A stretch of 64,000 nucleotides of DNA, taken from NCBI GenBank assembly GCA_000934455.1, contig KN886993.1, forward strand, positions 19,882 through 83,881, written 5' to 3'. The notes beneath the pieces were generated by a model. The model was not told the origin of the DNA. It was given only the letters and a program-made list of their open reading frames with translations, and did not search any database. This DNA comes from Apostichopus parvimensis. Lineage: Eukaryota; Echinodermata; Holothuroidea; Aspidochirotida; Stichopodidae. The position numbers and the translations under genes are program-made. This document shows positions 1 through 11,700 of this stretch, one piece after another (position 1 is the stretch's first letter; every line of letters starts with the position of its first letter).

Positions 1-289
1 AAAGTTTAAATTTATCCTCAGGCTCTAAATCACAATTCTTGAGCAAATCAGATGGGTAATTTGTAAACTTCTCATCATGAAAAATCCCAAACTGTTTATG
101 AATCTTAAAGTTTGGCAATTGACTTTTAGATGATGGCAGAATACCACAAGGTCCGGTTGCTAACAAACAAGAGCTAATTACACTTTAACTGAGTGAACTT
201 GAAAGACCCCAGGAACTAAATTGGTGTGCACAGTCTCTCCACTATATGGTTCATAGTGGCTAGAATGTAAAGATTCATTTTTAGCCATA

Positions 290-1721
290 CAGTAAAACTC
301 CAATTATCCGAATCCCCGATCATCCGAACTGGCCATTAGTTCGATAAAGGAAAGTCTAAAGGCCTAGTGTTATTGATTCCAAGAACTTTCCAGTACACAT
401 ATTATGTACAATGTTAACTTGTTAAACTTACGTAACAATCAGCTTTCAAATTCATTTAACAAAACATGTGTATTTTCATTCATTCTTCCATTGTCTCATA
501 TATGGAATATATTATCACCTACTACATAAACGTCTGATTGTTGTTTGTATCAAGATTGTTATCCGCTTTACAAAAGAGTTGTTATATTTCGAATACACAT
601 ACCCAACAAATAAACGTTCATTAGGCTAGCAATTGCAAGCCTAGCATGCATGCTATGGCCTTTTATTATGTGATTCCAGATATAAGCCATTCTACTCCCA
701 CGAAGATTTGTACACCAACTGGAAATTCTAGTTGTGGTAATAGCTTTTGATGGTAGTTTGCAAAGGCTCACTGTAAGAGTAGCAATTACAGTTTACGATC
801 TTCACACACTTCGTTACAATGCCTGGATTAATTTACATTGCAGTGTTTGCATCACTTTTAGATTTTTCAATCTTCAGAAATCCACAATTGTCAAGAGGAA
901 ATTAAAGACAAATGAGGTCATTGAATTAAACGGATGATGAATAGGGAACCAGTCAATTTGAAATTGCTGAAACCTGATATGGACCGAATAGACGGGCAAA
1001 GCAGTTTAAGCAGAATTTTTGGTAAGTGGTTTTACAGTAATTACAAAGAAAGGGGACTTGGGTAACCTATTGAAAGTTCAGCTTAGGGCTAATGAAATCT
1101 TAAAATAACATTGAGCATAGCCTCTTCACTTGTGGTCTAGAAAAGAGATAACACTGAATCGGAATTGGAAATTTATCATGGCATTTATGCTGGCGGAGGA
1201 GACGAGGAGCAACCGCAAGAGAGCTCCGACTTAACCAAACATAGCCCGTACCGCTGGATTCATCGACTTGAATATTTGTCTATACCCTTCAACCGACGAC
1301 GACTGGAACTGGCCTCGAAAGAAAGGCAGACTAAGCTTAAGATTGTCGGAGAGCTCAGGGTACCAACTCACGAGATCTGGGTGGAATTCTCCATTCAGCA
1401 ACATTGAGTGATATTCGATGATATGAATCCTGAGATGTGTAAGCCCTAACCAAATAGACACTACTCTTTTTCCAAATGTGTGGGGGGGGGACATTTGATA
1501 TTGTGTCCCCCACCCATCAAAATGTGGGGGGACATGTCCCCCGTCCCCCCTGGATTGACGCCCATGATCCAAAATAATACATACAATTACCTAGCAGGGG
1601 TAAAATTGCATTACTTGGGTGTCTTATAGTCAAAATGAGTAAACTGATGAAAATTCGATCATCCAAACTTTTCGTTTATCCGAACTGCCATTGTTACCGA
1701 CCAAAAATCAGGGTTTTACTG
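290..1721. mobile_element. pogo/Tigger-like DNA transposon relic with TA target duplication
   Basis: The left end CAGTAAAACTCCAATTATCCG and the right end, read in reverse as CAGTAAAACCCTGATTTTTGG, are each flanked by TA. CAGTAAAAC followed by an ATTATCCGAA block is typical of pogo/Tigger elements of the Tc1/mariner superfamily, and a second ATCCGAAC-like block lies inside each end. No transposase frame survives. A hAT-derived piece sits inside (1231-1420). Confidence 0.6.
1231..1420 (-). pseudogene. hAT transposase fragment
   Basis: The minus-strand peptide includes LVSWYPELSDNLKLSLPFF, FRGQFQSSSVEGYRQIFKSM and NPAVRAMF. This is the pattern that precedes the C-terminal dimerisation region in many hAT transposases. 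It lies inside the pogo-like relic, so one element probably landed in the other. A G/C-rich palindromic end (about 1480-1565, ending GGATTGACGCCC) may be its terminus. Confidence 0.45.
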
Positions 1722-3224
1722 TATATGTAAGATACTACAAATTACACTATTTTTCTCCTACATTTTTTACCTTATTTTTTATCTTTTCTGGTATGATTTT
1801 CTAAAGGTTCCTAGCTCTGATTAGCGACCGTTTTTCGAATTAAATTAATGACAAGGACCCAGTCTTGAGGAGATATTAGTGGCCAACAGATACATATGCC
1901 TTTACATGTTTGCCTGCTAACACTATCTCCAATGATCCACAAGTCATTTAGCTAAATATCACTCTGTAGCAGCTTACTCATGAACAAGGGAATGAAGCAA
2001 GGATACTGATAAAGAAATCTAACATTTCTATATAGCATTAATGAAAGGCTTCTGAGAGTGAGGATCCCTACATATGTTGGACAAATATAAAAACTTGGAT
2101 GGGCAATAACTGTAAATATAAGACAAGAGTCGAGTTGAAAAATGAAAACTTAACTAGCCTAGGCATAGTTGCTCAGCTTCCAAGTTCCAGTGCCATTCCG
2201 TCATAGGTACATACCGCCATACCTTTCTGCCGTAGGTTTCGATCCTTTCTGCCTTTCCACATCCTACCGTAATCCTAGACTAACGTTGGTTCGTGTTGTT
2301 GGTAGGTAAACGCCATGGTCATTATCAACGCAGCCTAACTTAGGCCAAACTGTTGCTGTAAAACTAAGTAATACTACACTGTACTACTAACTAGGCTAGG
2401 CCTAGAACTGGCCTGAGTAAGAAAATTACATTACCTGGCATTATCTTTGTCAGCTTGTTTCGAATATGGCACTACAGGTGACACCCATCTGAAAGTGGAG
2501 AATCTTTGACCTAAACAGGTGATAGATAAGATGGTCGAGATCGCTGTTTAATAACAATACGTTCGTATGTACACAAATTTTAGGTTAGGCTAATCAAAAC
2601 ACTATACAATGTATGAGAACCAGCATATACTATCAATAAAAGGTCTGTATACGCTACATGGAAAGGTTATTGTGTGATATATATTCAATAATCGCTCGCT
2701 TAGTATGCTACTGCCAACGTACCAAATGGCGTACGTAAGGCAAGCGTGTCATCAGCTGATAAAACATGAATATGCAAAAGATATGAACATTTTGGACGAC
2801 TTCAGGCCAATCAAAAGAGCTGACAGATAGCGCGATCGTATGATGGACAATCGTGATGACATCGGCCCATTGTGTATTAACTGGGGTACTCACACCTTGC
2901 AGTAAGTTTACATGGCTGGCTTCACCTCCAACTTTTAAACGGGTTTCAATTGAAATAAATAGGATGGAAGGCTAAAGTTGAGGGTAGGTGACAGAAGGTT
3001 CTGATTTGTGCGAATGGAAGAACAAAGGAAAGTTAATTCGGTGGGGTGCAAGGTATTGACCAAGAAAGAAAGAAAGACCTCTCTTATTCTGCTCCATATC
3101 ATCTGCAAACCTAACTTGCAAATCATTATGGCGTATAGATTACCAACTTCCCATTGTAGTCTGCCGAGCTATAAAAATTGATACGCCCAATGTTGTGAAA
3201 AATCTCATTCTTTATCATCAAGGG

Positions 3225-3500
3225 TGACAAAAAGACCTCTTCATTCAGATCACCGTTGCCAGCTAAGTTCAAGTTTCATTGTCTCACACAATTACTTTTG
3301 TTGATCGTTTGCAAACACACAGCTCCGCGCCCGTGGAATTCATTTCCGCTTCATTTAAGATCCTTGGATTCGCTTGAACAATTTAAGTTTCAGTGTGGTA
3401 TTAAAATCAAGGAGATCCTGCTAGGATCGAAACGTCAGGCCAACTTACATTTATACGTATTAAAATCTTATCTTTTTACTCCAAGTGTTACTAATTTGTC
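3225..3500 (+). pseudogene. Fragment of a CR1/L2-like LINE reverse transcriptase C-terminus
   Basis: The translation contains APRPWNSFPLHLRSLDSLEQF, then KSYLFTP, matching the conserved R-x-WNSLP...S-x-xxFK...KxxLF tail of non-LTR reverse transcriptases. Between FKFQCGIK and KSYLF it is interrupted by about 45 bases of the hairpin repeat found at 57917-58125. It is a 5'-truncated dead copy. Confidence 0.5.
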
Positions 3501-4133
3501 TCTTTTACATTGCACCTGACTACAATCATTAAGCTGCATACCCTCTCTCGTGTGTAAACTTCATCAAAGCCTTACTTTTTGATTTACCATGTTAACAATG
3601 TTTTCAAAATTTCGACCTTCGTTGACATTCACCGTACTCACATACCATGGATTCACTATCCAAGTTTTATATTTGGAGTTATCGCACTTTTCAATGTCAG
3701 ACCTTGTCCTTTGTCGACTTTCAATGACCTCAAAAGTAAGTACTAGATTTCCTTTACTCACAATGGCAAATAGGCTACACACTACACCCGAGTATGAAGT
3801 TCAACCTAGCTCTACAGTTTGAGTTAATATTGTTTGCAAGGTTTTCAGACTTTGCCCTTGGTTGACGTCATGTAACTACATTCCCAAAGCCTTGTATCTC
3901 ATGTAAACAAACGGTCCATAACGCACATGAGTCCTATTCATACTTGCAAAAATGTGTATTGTAAGGAAAATACAAATGTCAGGGAGCAGTTTTGCTCAAA
4001 TTCTTTTCTATCAGTTTCAAGATAAATATAATCACATTTGGCTGATACAAAGTAACCATGACGACTACAAATGCTAGAAAACAGAACACAAGTAAAAAAG
4101 AAAGCAACTTCTGATATTTTTTGATAAATACAC

Positions 4134-4139
4134 TTTATT
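4134..4139 (-). terminator. Probable polyadenylation signal of CCDC93
   Basis: AATAAA on the minus strand, about 2.2 kb past the CCDC93 stop and followed by T-rich sequence. This would give a 3' UTR of 2.2 kb that contains the hAT MITE at 4456-4771. Nearer signals could be used; this is inferred from the hexamer only. Confidence 0.3.
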
Positions 4140-4455
4140 TTCTATGTAAAATAAATGTTATTAAGGGAAGGTGCATACATAATAGTTCATACTGTATATA
4201 GTGTCAGACACAGTTTGGTGATTTGGACATGTTAGGAAAGTGATTTCATCTTGAATTTTTCTTTATGTCACCACATCAGTTATTGACAATGTTTCTATAA
4301 TGTCTTTTCCAAATTAAACTCTCCAGAATTTTGTTCTACCCTGTAAATCTTGCTCTGGAGGTGAATCAACAAAGGTCCTAATTTATATCTTATGAGCATC
4401 TAGCCATTCTGATGCCATCTTGACCTGTAAAATCTAACATTTGTGGTATATCACA

Positions 4456-4771
4456 CAGGCGCGTAGCCAAGGGGGGGGGGGGCGAAGGGGGCAGCCGCCC
4501 CCCCTTGAGCATATTTAAAAAATTTTTTTTAATGTTTTTATGATATCGCTAGTAATTTCAAAAGAGAAAATGCTAAGATGCAACTTACAAGGCCTGGGAA
4601 GTGCCATTTCCAGCGATCTGGGAGGCATTTTCAGCCAAAATTTTCTTGTACGCTTTGCGCCAACCATGGTGGCGCTACGCTTAGATAGTATGCAATACCG
4701 TATCTACAGCTCTGAAAATTTTTCTACATTTTTGCCCCCCCCCCCTTGGCAAATTCCTGGCTATGTGCCTG
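4456..4771. mobile_element. hAT-type MITE with 8-bp target duplication ATATCACA
   Basis: Starts CAGGCGCGTAGCCAAGG and ends with the inverse of CAGGCACATAGCCAGG. ATATCACA flanks both sides exactly (4448-4455 and 4772-4779). A poly-G/poly-C stretch follows each end. The core (GGTGGCGCTACGCTTAGATA) is shared with the copies at 23866 and 62944. Confidence 0.75.
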
Positions 4772-6189
4772 ATATCACAAGGTCAACACCTCACGGGCTA
4801 TGATATTAAACAATGTGCAGAACAGGTCAGAGGGGTACTTAAGCCTAAGGCCTTGAAGGTCATCAGCAATGCTACCCCCTCCCCCACCCCCTTCCCTACC
4901 CTCCCTAATATGCTAGAAAGTCAGATAATGGTCACTCATGCTCAAATTTCAAAAAGGATAGAAACTAAAAGCAGTTTATAACACACTGAAATATATTCTA
5001 GCGATTAAGCTATAGATTGATTTAGGCTGCTTGTTACTGGTGAATAAACAGTTTAGACCCAAAATGTTTGGGAAAAGGGTGGGGGGGGGGAGGGGGGAAG
5101 CTGTCATTGAACTTTGAGTGATAATTCAAAAGTAGTTCACAATGTTTATTTGGATATTTTGGTCCAACCATGGAGGTAAAAACAGACCTCCATGGTCCAA
5201 CAGACATGCTTTAGGTCACAAAGTAACATTTTACACAAGAAAATATCATTTATATATTTTTATGGCAGTAATGTCTAAATTTTGATATGCCCATTCAGAA
5301 AGTCCACAGAAAGAAAATACGCTGTTTCGCTCTCCACCCTTTCCTTGGTATAAAAATGAATGCTTCAGTTTGACTGGAAAAGTGAATGTGACGTAAGTAG
5401 AATATATTTGTCAGAAATAATCTGTCGAACTCAAGTCAAATCTCCTTAAAACACAATCTAATCCATATCATGGATAGAATGTTAGAGGTTAATTTAAAGG
5501 GCATCACTAATGCCCCTCCCCCCTAAATATGATAAATTGTTAAATAATGGTTACCCATGCTTACATTTTAACAAAGCATTTACTACCGCTACAAACATAG
5601 TTATCCACACTGAGAAGTTTTTTCGTCTTTATCAAATAATCCTCAATGGCTGGGCATAATTTCAGATTTTGGATTAAGCACTTGGATTAAGCACTTGGGG
5701 GCAAGGTCATTATTGTCAGTAACACATACCGGCCAACTCTCACTGTTTCACATATTGTCTCATGGTGTGACCTCCAAACTTCATGTGCAAACTCTTAAAC
5801 AGATAAAAGATAAAGTAAAACAGATTAACATGGAGTTGTGGGTACTATTGTATGTATAAGAAATGAGTTCTAGAGACCGTAGATTTTTTTTTTAAATATC
5901 AAAAAATTTGTTTTTTTAACAACATTGAATGATTTGGCAGGTCTCTTCATGATGTGATTAACTCCCATCTGATTGCAACTATTATGGACAAAAGAAAAAA
6001 TTCATCAACTTTGGAAAGGACATTAGTTAAGTAACTTGCTTTGAATCTGGTTAAATGTGAAATATAGTTACATGAAATGCTACCAGTTACTTATAGATCA
6101 TATATCAACATCTCATCCTTATAAGCAAAGAAATACCAGTCTTTGTCAATTTCCAATTCCGTGAAACAAAAGAAAGACATTTTGTAGAA

Positions 6190-6345
6190 GAAATCAGACT
6201 ATGGGACATCCATCATTGTTAAAAAAAATAATAATCTGGTTACTATGGTAACTGTTAACTAGGGGTTCATTCCTTTCAATCATTGTTGAAAAATCATAAT
6301 TTGGTTACTATTGTAACTGGTAAGTTGGGGTTCATTGCTTTCTTT
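6190..6345 (-). repeat. Tandem duplication over the CCDC93 stop codon
   Basis: Two diverged copies about 75-80 bases apart share ATCATTGTT, GGTTACTATGGTAACTG and GGGGTTCATTCCTTTC-like blocks. The copy nearer the gene includes the CCDC93 TGA (6332-6334). Confidence 0.6.
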
Positions 6346-8718
6346 CAAGTTTCTTCAAAAGTATTTCATTCTTCCGGCATTCCTGTAAATATAAAACAAG
6401 AAGTTAAAAGTTATATTTGTTGAAGGAGAGAAATCAACATTTGAGATATGTTTTGTCAAATATAAACACCGATAGAGGGAGGGGGGATATGGGTGGTGTT
6501 CCTTTCTTTTGTTGTTGTAATTAATCTCATATTTCCTGGGGAAATATTTTGTAGACTAAATTTAAACAGAAATATTGTAAAGTAAATGTATGTTGTGCAT
6601 AATCACAAACAGAATTAACAAAGTCGATCAGAATCTGAATACATTTCTGAAGCCATAATAATATATAAACCACCTTTATTATTAAGCTTCTTTAAGTGAA
6701 TAAAGGTAACGGTTCATATTTCGGTAATGTCCTTTGCAAGAAGAGAGGCAGTTTCTTCCACACACAACCTAATACCTTTAATGTATAAGAAAAAGGGATA
6801 TGTTTTTGCTTGTGATCATGTGACTTGATCTAAGAATCACACTGCCTTACCTCTTGGAAGTCCTTGACAGTTTTAAAGTACAAACGCTGTTTCTCAATCA
6901 AATCCAAATAATTGTCATTGAGCTGGTCACGTTTCATTTTCTCTTCCATTTTTCTTTTTTCAAGCTGAAAAGATGAAAGTTGACAAAAATGTATCCTTAT
7001 TGGTGGAGTCTGGCACTATCATTTACTTGTGGTAACTGCTGGCCTCTTAGTCACTCTCATATCCTGACCCTTCCCCTTCCCCCTCCCCTTTACCTCTTCC
7101 CATCTCCCTCTTCCCCTCTCCAGATCCTTCTCCTTCTTCATATCTCTACACTCCTTCCCTCTCCCACCTGGCGCTTCCCCTCCTTCTCTTTCCCCATTCG
7201 TTTCTTTCTCCCTCTGCTTCCACCTCTCCCAGTTCCTTCCATCCTACCCTTCCTCTCTTGCCCTTTCATGCATCTTAACTATCTCCCTAACATACCCCTC
7301 TCCTCCTCTCATTTTCACCCACACCCTGTTCCAATCCTATTCCTGTCCAAATCCTCTCCCACTCCCTGTCCTCCACTCTCACAGTATTCCTTTCCACCAT
7401 CCCCTTCCTTCTTAAACTATCCCCTCCACTCTCACATTATCCCCTGCCCCTCTCACACTATCCCTTCCCCCTCTCATTATGACCTTTCCCCCACCCCTCT
7501 AACACTTTCCCCTCCACTGTCACAATATCCCCTCCAATCTCACACTATCCCTTCTCCCTTTCATACTGTCCCTTCCCCTCTCACACTATCACCTCCCCTT
7601 ACACACTATCCCCTCCCTTCTCACACTATCCCCTCCCTTCTCATATTATCCCCTCCCACTCACATATCCCCTCCTCTCTCATATTATCCCCTCGCCTCTC
7701 ACACTATTCCCTCCCCTCTTATATTATCCCCCCATCTCTCACACTATTCCCTCCTCTCTCACACTGTCCCTTCTCCTTCACACTATCCCTTCCCCCTCTC
7801 AAACCATCCCTCCTGTACATACAAACGTATTCAACACCTATAGTACCATCGTTTCATTTTCTACAGATTCTATACTTTGAATCATAAAGAATATGAAAAG
7901 AAGTTGCTCATTATTACATAACATAAAACCACTGGCTCCCCTCCAAGGACTGTCTATGTAACTTACGCTAGATTTCGTGCCTTTGATACCTTCAACCATC
8001 TGCTCAAATTGCTTGAGGAATTGTTGTGTAGAAGACGGAGAAGCCATGGCTCTAAAAATAAAGAAAATATCACAAAGTTTCGTTCTTCCTTCTGTCTTTC
8101 AAGGAAAATGAAATAAAAAGTAACAATATGAAAATAATAAAAATAATGTCCACATTTTGTTTATGATATCTTAATTCTGCATCATTTTTCATGATCGGCC
8201 TAAAAATTCAAATCAAGTGAAAAGAATGTAAAACATGAATGCCAAAGGCAAACAACAGATAAACATAACCGTTAATCTTCATAGCGATAAGATCTATCAA
8301 GATATGAAACTAGGAATTAGGTTACTTGAAGTTTTTTAATTTTTAATCTTACTAAGTGTAAATAAAGTCTCCCCTAAGTAGTAAAGCTATGAATGAAAAG
8401 TAAACAATGAAAGCAAACAAAACCAGAAAGCCAACATGCCATGTGTATTTTTCTTATGAGAACACTTAAGGAAAACACTGCACATAGATAGATGTGTTTA
8501 GTTTGAGTAGCAAAGCTACTCATAGGCAGCTAATAATGATGATGATGATGATGATTATGATGATGATGATCATCATCATCATGATGATGATGATGGTGAT
8601 GATGATCATCATCGTCATCATGGTCATGATGATGATGATAATGATGACGATGATGATGATGATGATGATCATCATCGTCATCATCATGATCATGATGATG
8701 GTGATGATGATCATCATC

Positions 8719-8757
<39 letters not shown>

Positions 8758-11700
8758 ATGATGATGGTGATGATGATGATTATGACGATGACGATGATCA
8801 TCATCATCTTCGTCATCATCATGATCATGATGATGATGATGATGATGATGACGATGATGATGATGATGAGTATGATGATAGTAACAGTAATAATAATGGT
8901 AATAATAATAGTAATAATAATAATAATCACTTACTGTTGAAAGTTATCATGAATGGAATTGAGAAGGGTAATCTCCTTTTCTAGATACAGCTTGGTATCG
9001 TCCAGGGTGTTGTAGAGGGTGTAAAACTGTTTGGTCTCCCTGTGAGTATTGTTAACTGTCAAAATAATTTAAAGAAGTTGCTCAATTGTTTTCCTATATA
9101 GACAAAAATATTGATGAAAATGAAGACAAATTGCCTTAGAACACAAGAAACTTGCCTTTATGTAGTTAAGGCATTTTTTGTTGCTGATTGATAACTTGTT
9201 TTTTTGTTTACTTACAACAACTGAGAACAACAGGCTCTTATTAGTTTTAAATAATTGTAGCATTTATATTATATATATTATTATATTTATATGAATTTTC
9301 AAAAACAATTAATAAACAAAATAAAAAAGATTTATGGGGTTAATGTGCCGATAAAGTCAATTTCTCTTATTATCTTTGGATGTAAACATTTATTTTGTTC
9401 CTAATGCCAACAAAATCATTGCTGAATTGAGTACTGCAGCCACCTTCAGGGTGGTGTTGCCTATAGATAGGTATATGGTGCCAAGTTTATTTGCAGGGGT
9501 GGGAGGAGGGGGGGGGGATGTTGTTGCCAGAAGAAGCAAAACGTTGGTCAATATACTCTAAATATATATATACTCAGTATACATTGGACACCCTTTGAAT
9601 TTTGTACGATGGAAGGTGGGACCTATCCCTTCCCCCTCCACTCCCAAACCCTCCTTCCCTCCAACCTTTGCATATGTTCAGGGTTGTTTTTAACATAGAT
9701 GCAACATTGATGCCTGTAAATTAATAACCAACCAACATAAGTAGAAAAGTCAACTTCACTTCACCTAAATATGGCAATAAGTTAAATCTATTATATCCTT
9801 GCTAAATTTACCCTGGTTGTACAGTTCCACGAATCGTCTCTGGTACTGAGTCAACTCGGCTCTGGAAGGCACCTCGTCCATTTTTCGTTGGAGTTGTGAT
9901 ATTTCTCTATTTTTTTTTGCCTGTGAAAGAACATAAAATAACTAGATAACACTACATATAAATATATGTATATATATATACTTTTAGTATTCACAGCAAA
10001 CTAACACAATAATGGAATATAACATTTTATGATAAAACAATTGCATAGTACAGTCAGTTGCTAGCATGACAAAATTGACCAAAAACATGAATAGTATTGA
10101 TATCAATGTGATTAAGACTGTTCACACTATAAAAAAACTTCTGAGTGTTATCTTATGTACTGCTATTAAGCAGGTAATGGAAACTTTCATATAAAATTGA
10201 CAAATTGTTCACCCTGGCACTGTTGTTTCATTAGCATTAACTACGAAAAAGACCAAAATCGACACTGATTTTAAACATAAACTAATCTTTCTAAATTACT
10301 GGAATGAAACTTCAACAGTTAAAAGGCGAAACAAATCCGAAGATCACCTCTAACTTGTAGGAAAAACACTTTTTTTGAACAACTTTCCACCCACACCATC
10401 ATCCTCCCTCCCCCTACCCCTCCCCCAACCCCCCAAATACCAATAGGAGGTGAAATATTTAAATTTCATGGTATCACTCAACAGTAAATGCTGCTTTAAA
10501 AAAAAGAAAAAAAATTCTTTGCTCAAAATATCACTTATTTGAAATAAAACATGAGAGTAAGAGATATCTTACCAATAATAATCTTATTTTTTGTAACTTT
10601 GCCTGATCGGCTTCAAATTGTTTGGCAATAAGTTGGTCCCTCTCTGATAATTCTCCCACACCCTGTCCAGCTGCAGATTTCAGGTCTGCTACCTGCTGTT
10701 GCAATTTCGCCATTTCTTCCTGCACGGGACAAAAGAAAAAAATTAGAGGCATTGTTAAATCAATCCTTAAGTCCTACAGCATAATGCAGAATAACATGGT
10801 GAATTAATAATTTTAATTTCTGACTAAATTACATAAGAAAAAAAGAAAAGAAAAACAACATTCTCATTTCTGAAACTGTTTTATCTCATTTTGGCTACTT
10901 TTTCCTCTTTGGCAACTTTTTCTCGTCTCTGCAACTTGTCTTGTTTCTGCGACTTTATCTCTCGTTTCTGCAAACATGGTTGCAAATATGAGAAACTTTG
11001 GTTTTGGATATGGCCCTAATAGTCTTCCATACTAAATGACAAGACTGAAGTAATGAATATTCATACATTCAATTTCACTGAAAAACACCTTTTCATCTTA
11101 CTTTGGGTTCTTTTCACCTTCTTATCCAACTTGATTACACAATCTTTCAATTTGTATTAATTCAGTTAATCTGGTTCAAACAGTATGATAAACCTAAGGG
11201 GAAATCCAATATTTGCATTCAAGACAGAGAGTATGAAATATTTTAGTAAGTCTGTAAATTACATATAGTTTCTTTATATATTTTTTTAAATATATTTTTC
11301 TTAATTTTTTTTTTTTTCTGGACATGTCTAACATGTGATGATTTTATTTTCCCAATTTACAGGATGCAGTGAGCGATCCAAAAAAAATTGTCTTCTTCCA
11401 TTGGTCTGTTGAAAACTTCACAAATAAAGTGATTTTCAACCAAATCGTTTGACAAGCATCAATAATATCATTAAAACATTGAATGAAGTGCCATTGTCAA
11501 TATGCGCAATATGTCATAAAATAAAACCAAGGAACCAATTTTGTTGTCAGCTTAATCTTATTAACGACAATACGTCGGGGAGAACAAATAATAGAGGTTT
11601 TAATGGATCGTTCTCCAACAGAGCATCACCAAGAAGTTCAGATTTAAGATTAACTTCCAGGTGACTGTCAACATACCTCCCACACTCCTGGGCTTTGAGT

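Noticed and set aside
4160-6331. Possible extra gene on the plus strand (frames at 4540-4981)
   Set aside because: Frames cover the hAT MITE and low-complexity runs; no homology or splice sites.
7420-7800. Regular short repeats resembling a CRISPR array
   Set aside because: Units are contiguous and degenerate with no unique spacers, and the DNA is eukaryotic.
6980-7843. 287-codon open frame, Pro/Ser/Leu-rich
   Set aside because: Lies in a pyrimidine-rich minisatellite inside a CCDC93 intron; composition alone keeps it open.
8494-8940. Long Met/Ile open frames on both strands
   Set aside because: Translation of the GAT/ATC array; no real protein.
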